Shown: positions 44,646 through 53,093, counted from the stretch's first letter. The stretch: DNA of 64,000 bases from a bacterium GBS-1 (GCA_001443005.1 LEKQ01000001.1:78792-142791); one strand, 5' to 3'. Notes: generated by a model from the letters alone, not told the origin. Program-made: numbers and translations.

Positions 44646-45428
44646 ATGTTTATTAAATTTGATCTAAACATTAAGTGGAAACTGAAAATAATTGTAAATC
44701 TTTTTTTAACATTGTGGGCGATCTCTGTCTTTGCTTCACCAAGCGAACCCAATATTAAAGTAGGGGTATCTTGTTCTCTAATAGCTGACATAGTTAAGAA
44801 CATAGGAGGTAAAAGGGTAGAAATATCGCTTTTCCCAAATTGGAAAGACTGTAAAGCTATGTTCTGGCTGGGGCCAGAACTTGAACCTAAGATTTTCGAA
44901 TCGATACAGAAACTTGGCAACGTCCCACAGGAACGCCTATTAGGCTATATCCCTCGGATCGATGAAAACTACTTTGAGTACTTCGACCCTTTAGCGGTAA
45001 AAAGCTTCATCTATAGGGTTTCAAAGGTACTTAAATTGTTAGACCCAGCTGGAGAAGGGTATTATCAGAAGAACCTCGCAAGGTACACTACTGCAATAGA
45101 CGGGAGCTTTAAGGATGGCAAATGGTCAATATCCAAGTATAAATGTGAAGAAATCTATACTTTATCACCACATTTCTCCTACCTTCTGAGAGCAATCGGT
45201 TTAAAGGAGGTGAGAGTATCCTTAGAAAAGCTCCATTCCTTAAAGGGGATAGTAATTGATGACCCTGATAACCCGATAAAAACGAACATCTCTCCTAAAA
45301 TCATTTTAGTAAAGCTTTATTACAACTTAACCCCAGAGATCAAAAGTTATTTAAATCTCTTGAAAGAGAACTTTATATTATTGAGCTTTGCTCTCTCTCA
45401 CTTAGGAGGGGAGAAAACAAAAAATTAA
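44646..45428 (+). CDS. ZnuA/TroA-like substrate-binding protein lacking most metal-ligand histidines
   Basis: A 260-residue exported protein with a hydrophobic signal region (residues about 12-30) and a ZnuA-like fold: I-K-V-G-V-S-C-S-L-I-A-D-I-V-K-N-I-G-G near 37-55, then F-D-P-L-A-V-K-S-F-I-Y-R-V-S-K-V-L with D-P-A-G-E-G-Y-Y-Q-K-N-L. In ZnuA the first two ligands sit in D-P-H and H-x-W-L-D-P. Here those places have no histidine (E-Y-F-D-P at 111-115). His166 in S-P-H-F-S-Y remains. No ABC permease or ATPase is nearby. It precedes glnA by 24 nt and is probably co-transcribed. Weak ribosome-binding site; the start is uncertain. Function unknown. Confidence 0.7.
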   Translation: MFIKFDLNIKWKLKIIVNLFLTLWAISVFASPSEPNIKVGVSCSLIADIVKNIGGKRVEISLFPNWKDCKAMFWLGPELEPKIFESIQKLGNVPQERLLGYIPRIDENYFEYFDPLAVKSFIYRVSKVLKLLDPAGEGYYQKNLARYTTAIDGSFKDGKWSISKYKCEEIYTLSPHFSYLLRAIGLKEVRVSLEKLHSLKGIVIDDPDNPIKTNISPKIILVKLYYNLTPEIKSYLNLLKENFILLSFALSHLGGEKTKN

Positions 45429-45452
45429 AGATATGTAAGGGAGGGAAAAGGA

Positions 45453-46790
45453 ATGAAAAAAAGCAGAGATGAGTTAATAGAAGCTGTATTAAAAAGGGTT
45501 AAGGATGAAAAGATAAAGTTCATCGAGATATGGTTTACAGACATACTCGGTTTCTTAAAGGGATTTACCATAACAGCTAAGGAGCTGGAAAGGGCTTTCA
45601 GGGAAGGATTTGGTTTCGATGGATCTTCAATAAAGGGGTTCACGAGAATCGATGAAAGCGATATGTTAGCTTTGCCCGACCCATCAACCTTCGCGAAACT
45701 ACCCTGGTCACCAGAAGAGGATGGAACAGCGCGTATGTTTGCAGATATAATGACACCAGACATGAAGCCCTTTGAGGGAGATCCAAGGTATGTCTTGAAG
45801 AAGAACTTACAGAAAGCCAGAGATATGGGCTTTGAGTTCTTTGTTGGACCAGAGCTAGAGTACTTTTACATCAAAAGCAACAGAGAGCTAAAGGCATTAG
45901 ACCATGGTGGATACTTTGACATGATACCAAGAGATGAAGCCATCGAACTAAGGAAGCAAACGATATTAGCGCTTGAGTCCATGGGAATAGAGGTTGAATA
46001 TGCTCATCATGAAGGAGCTCCCTCCCAACACGAAATAGACTTACGTTACAAAGATGCGCTAACGATGGCAGATTCTGTGATGACCTACAGATTTATAGTC
46101 AAGGAAATAGCCTATCGAAATGGCGTATATGCCACTTTCATGCCCAAACCTATATTCGGTGTAAACGGCTCTGGAATGCATACCCATATGTCACTCTTTA
46201 AGGATGGCAAGAACGCTTTCTATTCACCTACTGGATTATATAATCTTTCAGACATCGCTTTAGGATTCTTAGCTGGACTCTTAAAATACGCCCGCGAGAT
46301 AACAGCTATAACGTGCCAATGGGTTAACTCCTACAAGAGATTAGTCCCAGGATATGAAGCCCCAGTTTATATAACGTGGGCAAGAAAGAATAGATCCGAT
46401 TTAATAAGGATACCTTGGTATAAACCTGGAAAAGAAGAAGCTACAAGAATAGAATATCGATCACCTGATCCAGCATGTAATCCCTACTTAGCCTTCTCAG
46501 TAATGCTCGCAGCTGGCCTGGCCGGTATAAAGGAAGGTCTTACGCCTCCAGAGCCTGTGGAAGAAAACGTATATGAGATGAGCGAAGAGGAAAGAAAGAA
46601 GCGCGGTATACAAACCCTTCCCGGAAGCCTATACGAAGCCCTCGTACTTGCAGAAAATAGTGCTCTTGTTAGAGAAGCGTTAGGAGAACATGTATTTACG
46701 GAATTCATCGCCAATAAGAAGAAGGAATGGAATGAGTATCGAATTCAAGTAACAAGTTATGAGATTGAAAGATACCTACCTATCCTTTAG
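45453..46790 (+). CDS. glnA: Glutamine synthetase, type I (alpha subgroup)
   Basis: A 445-residue enzyme that makes glutamine from glutamate, ammonia and ATP. Catalytic features: F-D-G-S-S-I-K-G-F, metal ligands in G-P-E-L-E-Y-F and H-H-E-G-A-P-S-Q-H-E, N-G-S-G-M-H-T-H and R-I-E-Y-R-S-P-D. Length and the absence of the adenylylation loop place it in GSI-alpha, the Gram-positive-like form regulated by feedback; the Bacillus feedback arginine has a counterpart in G-F-T-R-I-D-E-S-D. GGGAGGGAAAAGG precedes the ATG. One nucleotide separates its stop from the convergent ridA stop. Confidence 0.97.
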   Translation: MKKSRDELIEAVLKRVKDEKIKFIEIWFTDILGFLKGFTITAKELERAFREGFGFDGSSIKGFTRIDESDMLALPDPSTFAKLPWSPEEDGTARMFADIMTPDMKPFEGDPRYVLKKNLQKARDMGFEFFVGPELEYFYIKSNRELKALDHGGYFDMIPRDEAIELRKQTILALESMGIEVEYAHHEGAPSQHEIDLRYKDALTMADSVMTYRFIVKEIAYRNGVYATFMPKPIFGVNGSGMHTHMSLFKDGKNAFYSPTGLYNLSDIALGFLAGLLKYAREITAITCQWVNSYKRLVPGYEAPVYITWARKNRSDLIRIPWYKPGKEEATRIEYRSPDPACNPYLAFSVMLAAGLAGIKEGLTPPEPVEENVYEMSEEERKKRGIQTLPGSLYEALVLAENSALVREALGEHVFTEFIANKKKEWNEYRIQVTSYEIERYLPIL

Positions 46791-46791
46791 C

Positions 46792-47178
46792 TTATTGTTC
46801 TATATAGGCTATAGCATCTATCTCTACCAAAGCTCCTTGCCTCGGTAAAGCGCTCACTTCAATGGTTGTGCGGGCTGGGGGATCTTCCTCAAAAAACGAC
46901 GCATAAGCCTCATTAAAATCCTTAAATAGGCTAATGTCGGTCAGATAGCAAGTGGTCCTAACGATATCCTTCATGCTCCCACCCGCAGCCTCAACTATAG
47001 CTTTAATGTTTTCTAACACCCTCTTAGTTTGAGTCTTGATGTCTCCCTCTACAAGTTTTCCCGTAGAAGGATCAATGGCAATCTGTCCAGAAACAAAAAG
47101 TAGATTTCCACACTTTATTCCCTGACTATAAGGACCTATAGCCTGAGGTGCTAAACTTGTTGAAATTCTCCTTTTCAT
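46792..47178 (-). CDS. ridA: RidA-family 2-iminobutanoate/2-iminopropanoate deaminase
   Basis: A 128-residue trimeric RidA (YjgF/YER057c/UK114). G-P-Y-S-Q-G, F-V-S-G-Q-I, the catalytic arginine near residue 106 in P-P-A-R-T-T-I-E-V and G-A-L-V-E-I-D match the active enzyme form. It hydrolyses reactive enamine/imine intermediates released by PLP dehydratases. It lies 13 nt downstream of a threonine dehydratase in the same operon, its classic source of 2-aminocrotonate, and shares the operon with a trans-sulfuration enzyme. Confidence 0.96.
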   Translation of the reverse strand: MKRRISTSLAPQAIGPYSQGIKCGNLLFVSGQIAIDPSTGKLVEGDIKTQTKRVLENIKAIVEAAGGSMKDIVRTTCYLTDISLFKDFNEAYASFFEEDPPARTTIEVSALPRQGALVEIDAIAYIEQ

Positions 47179-47191
47179 CTTTCACCCCTCC

Positions 47192-48400
47192 TTACCATTC
47201 AAATTTAATCTTATATCCGTGAAGCTTTAAACTCTTAAGAATCCTCTCTATATGCTCCCCTCCAGAGGTTTCTATAGTTATGCTAACCTCAGTTTCGGCT
47301 GGCCTTATCCTCAAATTTATCCTATCATGATTTATAGAGATCACGTTACCACGTTCTTCAGCAATAACTTTCAATATCCCCGCTAAAGCACCTGGCCTAT
47401 CCGGTAACGTTGTGGAAAACCTCAGAAGCCTCCCTGTCTTTATAAGTCCCCTTTCTATTAATCGCGCAATCATATTTACATCTATGTTGCCCCCGCTTAA
47501 GATTATCAAAGCTTTAACACCCTTTAACGGAATTTTCCCACTTATAGCTGCAGCAACTCCCACAGCACCTGCCGCCTCCACAACGAGCTTCGCTCTCTCC
47601 ATGAGCAAGAGTATAGCCGAAGATATCTCTTCGTCTGAAACTAAAATAACGTCATCAACATACCTTTGGATAATCGACATGGTTAGATCACCAGGTTTTC
47701 TAATGGCAATACCATCAGCTATAGTGCTAACCTTAGACAACTCTATCAATCTTCCCTCTTTGAAGGATGAATAAACAGCTGAAGCACCTTCCGCTTGGAT
47801 GCCAATGACGCGAATTCGCGGGTTCGTCTCCTTAAGAGCTATGCTCACCCCTGAGATTAGACCACCGCCACCAACAGGAACGATGACAAGATCGACATCT
47901 TCCATGACCTTCAAAATCTCAAGTCCTATGGTTCCTTGCCCAGCGATAATATCCGGATCATTAAAGGCATGTATAAAGGTGAGTCCTCGTTCTTTAGCTA
48001 TCTCCAGAGCCTTACTATAGGCAGTATCAAAATCCTCCCCCCATAAAACAACTTCCGCTCCATAGCCCTTAGTAGCAGATATTTTAGATATAGGAGCCGT
48101 TTCCGGCATGACTATGGTTGAGGGGACCCTCACCTGGGATGCAGCATAAGCCACACCCTGGGCATGATTCCCTGCTGACGCTGCTATAACTCCTTTAGAT
48201 CTCTCAACCTCGCCTAGTCTAAGTACTTTGTTCAAAGCTCCTCTGACCTTGTAAGAACCAGTTTTTTGAAAGTTTTCGAGCTTAAGATAAATCTTATTTC
48301 CCGAGAGTTCGCTTAAAGTTCTAGATGACTCAACAGGTGTTATGTGAATGAATTGACTGATTCTCTCCCACGCACTTTTGATATCTTCCAAGCTTATCAA
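47192..48400 (-). CDS. Threonine dehydratase (threonine ammonia-lyase) with ACT domain
   Basis: A 402-residue fold-type II PLP enzyme that converts threonine to 2-oxobutanoate and ammonia. The PLP lysine is in T-G-S-Y-K-V-R-G-A, S-A-G-N-H-A-Q-G follows, and the phosphate loop is P-V-G-G-G-G-L-I-S-G. The C-terminal 75 residues form an ACT domain (S-T-T-L-P-D-R-P-G-A-L-A). This layout is that of IlvA1/TdcB-type short enzymes with one ACT domain. TTG at 48400 is preferred, with AGGAGGTG upstream; an in-frame start at 48454 would encode unrelated residues over the permease gene end. Catabolic or isoleucine-directed use cannot be separated here. Confidence 0.93.
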   Translation of the reverse strand: MISLEDIKSAWERISQFIHITPVESSRTLSELSGNKIYLKLENFQKTGSYKVRGALNKVLRLGEVERSKGVIAASAGNHAQGVAYAASQVRVPSTIVMPETAPISKISATKGYGAEVVLWGEDFDTAYSKALEIAKERGLTFIHAFNDPDIIAGQGTIGLEILKVMEDVDLVIVPVGGGGLISGVSIALKETNPRIRVIGIQAEGASAVYSSFKEGRLIELSKVSTIADGIAIRKPGDLTMSIIQRYVDDVILVSDEEISSAILLLMERAKLVVEAAGAVGVAAAISGKIPLKGVKALIILSGGNIDVNMIARLIERGLIKTGRLLRFSTTLPDRPGALAGILKVIAEERGNVISINHDRINLRIRPAETEVSITIETSGGEHIERILKSLKLHGYKIKFEW

Positions 48401-48413
48401 GCTCAAACACCTC

Positions 48414-49292
48414 CTATATGGAAGCCAACATTCCACCTGCGATGACGAAAACACTTCCTACACCGTTTCTTAAACTTATTCTCTCCTTATAAATTAATGA
48501 GGCAAATAAAGTCGTCAGCATAGGGCTCATTCCCGTTATAATGCCAATCTGAGATACAGGCGCAAGTTGAAGTGCCTTAACGAAAGCCAAATAACTTACT
48601 CCTATTCCTATAGTTCCTCCTGCTCCTAAGATAATCCACACCTTAAGTTCCCTCAAGCTTGAGGAAAGAGACCTCCTTTTTATCAGCATAAAAGTTGAGG
48701 TAACTATAAGGAGAGAACCAACCCTCCATGTCATGAAAGATAAAGGCGTGAAATAATTAGAAACAACCTTAACCAGAGCAAGAGATAACCCCCATGCAAA
48801 CGCTGCTCCTACCGCAACCATGTAGCCCTTCAAAGAAGAAAAGCCATCCATTATCTTATTCTTATCCTCGTATATTAAGTATACTCCCAAAACTACCAGC
48901 AAGCCAGCTATAAAAAGCTTTGAGGAAACCTTCTCCTTCAAAAAGGCTGAAGCAATGATAACGGTCACTATCGGATAGGAGGAACTTACCACAGTAGATC
49001 TTCCAACTCCTATTAGCTTCATACTTTTGAAAAACAAGTTATCCCCGATGAACAGGCCCAGTATGAGGGATAGAAAAAAGAAAACCCAGATCTCCAAGGG
49101 TAAGCAAACCAAAAGATGATTCCAAGCTCCAATGATCAAGTTTATAAATATCACTGAAAGAAAGGCTCCGACGTTCCTAACGAAGTTTATCTCCACCGGG
49201 GATAAATCTTTCCCACCCCAGCGATATAAAAGCGGGGATATTCCCCAAAGTACCGCTGTTATAAAACCTAGGACAATCCCTTCATTAAACAT
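48414..49292 (-). CDS. EamA/DMT-family permease
   Basis: A 292-residue protein with ten predicted transmembrane segments and two EamA repeats (residues about 5-135 and 155-290). N-terminal G-F-I-T-A-V-L-W-G-I-S-P-L-L and the second repeat's A-A-F-A-W-G-L-S-L-A-L are the repeat starts. DMT proteins often export amino acids or metabolites. The position between a trans-sulfuration enzyme and threonine dehydratase suggests an amino acid or amino-acid breakdown product (inference). ATG start, overlapping the upstream gene by 8 nt. Confidence 0.88.
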   Translation of the reverse strand: MFNEGIVLGFITAVLWGISPLLYRWGGKDLSPVEINFVRNVGAFLSVIFINLIIGAWNHLLVCLPLEIWVFFFLSLILGLFIGDNLFFKSMKLIGVGRSTVVSSSYPIVTVIIASAFLKEKVSSKLFIAGLLVVLGVYLIYEDKNKIMDGFSSLKGYMVAVGAAFAWGLSLALVKVVSNYFTPLSFMTWRVGSLLIVTSTFMLIKRRSLSSSLRELKVWIILGAGGTIGIGVSYLAFVKALQLAPVSQIGIITGMSPMLTTLFASLIYKERISLRNGVGSVFVIAGGMLASI

Positions 49293-50454
49293 CCCTTAAA
49301 GCCCTATCAATATCATTTTTGAGGTCCTCCAAGTTTTCTATGCCAACTGATAACCTAATAAGGGTTTCAGTAATACCAAGCCTTTCCTTTTCCTCCCTTG
49401 AGAGGTTTCTGTGGGAAGTGAAAGCCGGTCTAGTTGCTAAAGACTCAACGGCTCCAAGGCTAGGAGCTCTCTTGATAAGTTGAAGGGAATCCATAAAGAA
49501 TGCAGCACCATCTGCAGTTGTGTCAATATCGAAGGCTACCATTCCTCCAAACCCATCCATTTGAGCCTTAGCTATTTCATGGTCGGGGTGAGATTCAAGC
49601 CCAGGATAGAAAACCCTTTTAACTTTGGGGTGCTTCTCCAACCATCTCGCTAACTCCATAGCACTCTCGTTCTGCTTCTTAACCCTAAGGGCAAGGGTTT
49701 TAATCCCTCTTAAAACTAGGTAAGCATCGAACGGCCCCAAAAGATTTCCAAAAATCCTTCTAACATTCCATATTTTAGAAATATCATCCCTATTACCAAC
49801 CACTACTCCTCCCATAGTATCGTTGTGACCACAAAGATATTTAGTAGCACTATGTATGATAACATCTGCACCGAAAAGGCGAGGACGTTGATTTATCGGT
49901 GTAGCAAAAGTGTTATCCACAACCACCTTGATGCCTTTCTTTTTGGCCTTAACAGTCAAGTTCTTTATATCAATTACCCTAAGAGTCGGATTCGTTGGAC
50001 TCTCAAGGTAAAGAAGACCTATCTCACCCTTATCTATTAGTTCCTCAATCTCTTCTCTTTCCTCTATTGAATACACATACACCTTAATCCCACATTTAGG
50101 AAGAAAGTCCTTCACAAAAACAAGAGTATCTCCATAAACCTCCTTCATGATAAGCATGCTATCGCCTGCATTCAAAAGAGCAAAAAGAGTAGATGTTATG
50201 GCCCCCATTCCGGAGGAAAAAGACAACCCTTCCTCACATCTCTCCAACTGAGCTATCTTTTTCTCAAGAGCCCTAACAGTCGGGTTACCCCACCTTCCAT
50301 ACCTATAGCCACTCTCCTTGCTCCAGAGGATCTCGAACTCATCTTCCTCTCGTTGAAACTCATAAACAGCAGACGGATAAATCGGCATCATTATAGGTTT
50401 TCCCTTCTCAAACTCCTCAATTATAGAGAGCACTACCTCCGTATCCAAAAACAA
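49285..50454 (-). CDS. Cys/Met-metabolism PLP enzyme (trans-sulfuration family)
   Basis: A 389-residue fold-type I PLP enzyme of the cystathionine gamma-synthase / gamma-lyase / methionine gamma-lyase family. Y-G-R-W-G-N-P-T and S-S-G-M-G-A-I bind the PLP phosphate, D-N-T-F-A-T-P precedes the sheet, and the Schiff-base lysine is in H-S-A-T-K-Y-L-C-G-H. The tyrosine region reads V-Y-G-D-T, where methionine gamma-lyases have Y-G-C-T and many cystathionine enzymes Y-G-G-T. Its exact reaction is therefore open. TTG start behind AGGAGGTG; a second TTG two codons later is possible. First gene of the four-gene operon ending in ridA. Confidence 0.9.
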   Translation of the reverse strand: MFLDTEVVLSIIEEFEKGKPIMMPIYPSAVYEFQREEDEFEILWSKESGYRYGRWGNPTVRALEKKIAQLERCEEGLSFSSGMGAITSTLFALLNAGDSMLIMKEVYGDTLVFVKDFLPKCGIKVYVYSIEEREEIEELIDKGEIGLLYLESPTNPTLRVIDIKNLTVKAKKKGIKVVVDNTFATPINQRPRLFGADVIIHSATKYLCGHNDTMGGVVVGNRDDISKIWNVRRIFGNLLGPFDAYLVLRGIKTLALRVKKQNESAMELARWLEKHPKVKRVFYPGLESHPDHEIAKAQMDGFGGMVAFDIDTTADGAAFFMDSLQLIKRAPSLGAVESLATRPAFTSHRNLSREEKERLGITETLIRLSVGIENLEDLKNDIDRALRDV

Positions 50455-50510
50455 CCTTTATAACACCTCCTTCTCTTACAGAGCACAGAAACATATATTA
50501 AGCTTAAAAA

Positions 50511-50539
50511 ATTATAGCCCTTAACCTGAAACATGTAAA
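50511..50539 (-). promoter_or_regulatory. Promoter of the PLP enzyme - EamA - dehydratase - ridA operon
   Basis: Minus strand -35 TTTACA (50534-50539), 17-bp spacer, perfect -10 TATAAT (50511-50516). The leader to the first gene is about 50 nt. Confidence 0.7.
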
Positions 50540-50567
50540 GCTACTTATGAAAAATATTTATAGTAGC
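50540..50567. repeat. Inverted repeat between divergent promoters
   Basis: GCTACT (50540-50545) and AGTAGC (50562-50567) form a perfect 6-bp dyad spaced by 16 AT-rich bases. It abuts the -35 of the minus-strand promoter, where a regulator could bind. Chance occurrence cannot be excluded. Confidence 0.35.
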
Positions 50568-50594
50568 CTTTATACAATTGAACCGAAGGTTAAC

Positions 50595-50623
50595 TTGACT
50601 ACTGAAAACAACCATGGTAGAAT
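50595..50623 (+). promoter_or_regulatory. Promoter of the six-gene tRNA cluster
   Basis: -35 TTGACT (50595-50600), 17-bp spacer, -10 TAGAAT (50618-50623), about 10 nt before the first tRNA. Confidence 0.7.
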
Positions 50624-50632
50624 ATAGGACGG

Positions 50633-50710
50633 CGGGGCGTGGCGCAGCTTGGTTAGCGCACCTGCTTTGGGAGCAGGGGGCCGAAGGTTCGAATCCTTTC
50701 GCCCCGACCA
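50633..50710 (+). tRNA. tRNA-Pro, anticodon UGG
   Basis: Acceptor arms CGGGGCG and CGCCCCG pair; anticodon loop TTTGGGA gives TGG; CCA encoded. First gene of the cluster. Confidence 0.96.
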
Positions 50711-50722
50711 CTTCAGTGAGGA

Positions 50723-50799
50723 GCGGGAATAGCTCAGGTGGCTAGAGCATCGGCCTTCCAAGCCGAGGGTCGCGGGTTCGAATCCCGTTTCCCGCTCCA
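50723..50799 (+). tRNA. tRNA-Gly, anticodon UCC
   Basis: Acceptor arms GCGGGAA and TTCCCGC pair; anticodon loop CTTCCAA gives TCC; discriminator T and encoded CCA. Confidence 0.96.
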
Positions 50800-50813
50800 G
50801 GTGAGCTAAGGGT

Positions 50814-50890
50814 GCGCCTGTAGCTCAACAGGATAGAGCAACGGACTTCTAATCCGTAGGCTGGGAGTTCGAGTCTCCCCAGGCGCGCCA
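50814..50890 (+). tRNA. tRNA-Arg, anticodon UCU
   Basis: Acceptor arms GCGCCTG and CAGGCGC pair; anticodon loop CTTCTAA gives TCT; discriminator G and encoded CCA. It reads AGA/AGG, which are frequent codons in this window. Confidence 0.96.
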
Positions 50891-50907
50891 TGGTAATAGA
50901 GTACAAT

Positions 50908-50985
50908 GGTGAACGTAGCTCAAGTGGTTAGAGCACCAGGCTGTGGACCTGGGGGTTGGGGGTTCGAGTCCCCTCGTTCACCCCA
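50908..50985 (+). tRNA. tRNA-His, anticodon GUG
   Basis: Acceptor arms GTGAACG and CGTTCAC pair, with the His-specific extra G at -1 (50908) opposite C73. Anticodon loop CTGTGGA gives GTG; CCA encoded. Confidence 0.96.
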
Positions 50986-51000
50986 CATAAGAGATAGGGT

Positions 51001-51078
51001 GGGTCGTTAGCTCTAACAGGATAGAGCACCTGACTCTTAATCAGGGGGTTGCAGGTTCGAGTCCTGCACGACCCACCA
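51001..51078 (+). tRNA. tRNA-Lys, anticodon CUU
   Basis: Acceptor arms GGGTCGT and ACGACCC pair; anticodon loop CTCTTAA gives CTT; discriminator A and encoded CCA. Confidence 0.95.
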
Positions 51079-51109
51079 CTTTTCGGTTTTATGATTACTT
51101 TTAGAGGGA

Positions 51110-51196
51110 GCGAGAGTGGCGGAACCTGGCAGACGCGCTGGACTTAGGATCCAGTGGCGAAGAGCCGTGTGGGTTCAAATCCCACCTCTCGCACCA
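51110..51196 (+). tRNA. tRNA-Leu, anticodon UAG
   Basis: Acceptor arms GCGAGAG and CTCTCGC pair; anticodon loop CTTAGGA gives TAG; class II variable arm present; CCA encoded. Last tRNA of the cluster. Confidence 0.96.
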
Positions 51197-51225
51197 TTTT
51201 TTAGCTTTCTTTTTAAGAAATAAGA

Positions 51226-51259
51226 AAAAGGATGCTTCTTATGTAAGAAGCATCCTTTT
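51226..51259. terminator. Terminator after the tRNA cluster, in front of tig
   Basis: A near-perfect 16-bp stem (51226-51241 with 51244-51259) flanked by A- and T-tracts, so it is potentially bidirectional. It ends the tRNA transcript. Only 24 bp separate it from the tig ATG, and no promoter fits in that space. Confidence 0.8.
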
Positions 51260-51283
51260 AATATTTAATGAGGAGGGAAAAAC

Positions 51284-52534
51284 ATGAAAGCCGAGATAGT
51301 GGAAAGGAAAGGACATCATGCTAAGATAAAGGTTGAAATCCCAGCTGAGGTCTTCTCTAAAGCCGTAGATAAAGCCTTCAAAAAGCTCGTTCAAAATGCC
51401 CACATTCCAGGATTTAGAAAGGGAATGGTACCAAGAAAGGTGTTTGAAGCAGTATACGGGAAAAAGGTAATATACGACGAGGCCATACAGGATATAGCAC
51501 CCCCAGCCTATGACGAGGCCATTAAAAGCCTTGGATTAGAACCAATAACAAGGCCCAGTATATCCTTACTACAAGTTGAAGAAGGAAACCCCTTTGTTTT
51601 TACCGTTGACCTGGTCTTAAAACCCGACGTGAGGCTTGGGGATTATAAAAATATAGAAGTCTCAAAAGAAAAGATAGAAGTCAATGAAGAAATGGTTGAT
51701 AACGTTTTAAAAGAATATCAAGAAAGAAGCGTTACATTTAAGGAAGTTAAAGACAGAGGAGCGATTGAGGGAGACCTGTTACTTATTGAGTTCAGGAGTA
51801 AGGATGAAAATGAGTGGAAAAAGGCTCAAATAATCTTAGAAAAAGAATTTAAGAATAATCTTGAAGGAGCTAAAATCGGTGAGGAAAGGGAACTTGAAAT
51901 TAAGGGAGAAAGGTTTACAATAAGGATACTGGAGATAAGGGAAAAGGAGCTTCCTAATCTTGATGATGAGTTTGCATCATCCTTCGGTTTTTCATCACTA
52001 GAAGAATGGAAAAAAACTATAAGAGAGGCTTTAGAGGAAGAGCTTGCTAGAAAAGCAGAAGAAACCTTTAGAGAGAAAGTTATAGAAAAGCTTTTAGAGA
52101 TTTCGGAAGTAGAAATACCTGAAGAAGCTATAGCAGAGGAAGTAGAGTTTCTAAAGGAAAGAGACAGAAAGATAGCTCAAGAAAGAGGGATGAAGGTAGA
52201 AGAGGTTTTAAGCAGATTGGGAATTCCTGAAGACAAAGTGGAAGAGTATTACAGAAAGCGTGCCGAAACAAGACTAAAGAGGGAATTCGTGTTAGATGCC
52301 CTTATAGAAAAAGAAGGGATATTGATCACAGATGAGGAGTTTGAAGAGGAACTTAAGAAGATAGCAAGTGAGAACAATCTACCTTATGAGAAGGTTAGGG
52401 CATTTTGGAGTGATGAAGAAAGGGTAAGCATACTCAGAAGTGATATAATAAGAAGGAAGGCAGTTGATAAGGTTATAGAATATATCAAAAGAAGAGGTGA
52501 TAATAAAGAAGATGCTAATTCCAGTGGTAATTGA
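51284..52534 (+). CDS. tig: Trigger factor with a reduced PPIase domain
   Basis: A 416-residue ribosome-associated chaperone. The N-terminal ribosome-binding domain has the signature G-F-R-K-G-M-V-P (residues about 44-51). The middle FKBP-like region (about 150-225) is short. It retains E-G-D-L-L-L-I-E-F and a C-terminal strand leading to L-P-N-L-D-D-E-F-A, but lacks the usual D-G-x-x-F loop and G-x-x-x-P-G-F-E region. Peptidyl-prolyl isomerase activity is therefore doubtful. A long helical C-terminal chaperone domain follows. ATG with GAGGAGGG upstream. It overlaps clpP by 23 nt and heads the tig-clpP-clpX-lon operon. Confidence 0.94.
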   Translation: MKAEIVERKGHHAKIKVEIPAEVFSKAVDKAFKKLVQNAHIPGFRKGMVPRKVFEAVYGKKVIYDEAIQDIAPPAYDEAIKSLGLEPITRPSISLLQVEEGNPFVFTVDLVLKPDVRLGDYKNIEVSKEKIEVNEEMVDNVLKEYQERSVTFKEVKDRGAIEGDLLLIEFRSKDENEWKKAQIILEKEFKNNLEGAKIGEERELEIKGERFTIRILEIREKELPNLDDEFASSFGFSSLEEWKKTIREALEEELARKAEETFREKVIEKLLEISEVEIPEEAIAEEVEFLKERDRKIAQERGMKVEEVLSRLGIPEDKVEEYYRKRAETRLKREFVLDALIEKEGILITDEEFEEELKKIASENNLPYEKVRAFWSDEERVSILRSDIIRRKAVDKVIEYIKRRGDNKEDANSSGN

Positions 52535-53093
52535 ACAAACCCATAGGGGAGAGAGAGCCTATGATATTTATTCGCGTTTGCTTAAAGATAGAATAATATT
52601 TATTGGGGAACCCATAGACGATAACGTGGCTAACATTGTCGTAGCCCAACTACTATTCCTTGAGGCTGAGGATCCCAAAAAGGACATCTACATCTACATA
52701 AATAGCCCAGGTGGACTGGTAACAGCAGGCTTGGCGATATACGATACCATGCAATACATAAAGGCAGACATATGCACCATATGCATAGGACAAGCTGCAA
52801 GCATGGCGGCAGTTCTTCTTGCTGCAGGAACGAAAGGTAAACGATATGCTTTACCTCACGCAAGAATAATGCTCCATCAACCCTTAGGTGGAGCTCAAGG
52901 ACAAGCAACCGATATAAACATACAAGCCAAAGAGATAATGAGGTTGCGCGCACTCATAAACGAAATATTGGTTAAGCACACTGGACAGAGCTTAGAGAGA
53001 ATAGAGAAGGATACCGACAGGGATTTCTATATGACAGCAGAAGATGCTAAAGAATATGGTATAGTAGACGAAGTAATATCAAGAAGGAAGTGA
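52512..53093 (+). CDS. clpP: ATP-dependent Clp protease proteolytic subunit
   Basis: A 193-residue serine peptidase that forms a tetradecameric chamber with ClpX. The catalytic serine is in G-Q-A-A-S-M-A-A, histidine in [10 protein letters not shown], and aspartate in the D-R-D-F-Y-M-T region. The N-terminus [21 protein letters not shown] is canonical, supporting ATG at 52512 over an in-frame GTG at 52497. It overlaps tig and is followed 4 nt later by clpX. Confidence 0.97.
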   Translation: MLIPVVIEQTHRGERAYDIYSRLLKDRIIFIGEPIDDNVANIVVAQLLFLEAEDPKKDIYIYINSPGGLVTAGLAIYDTMQYIKADICTICIGQAASMAAVLLAAGTKGKRYALPHARIMLHQPLGGAQGQATDINIQAKEIMRLRALINEILVKHTGQSLERIEKDTDRDFYMTAEDAKEYGIVDEVISRRK

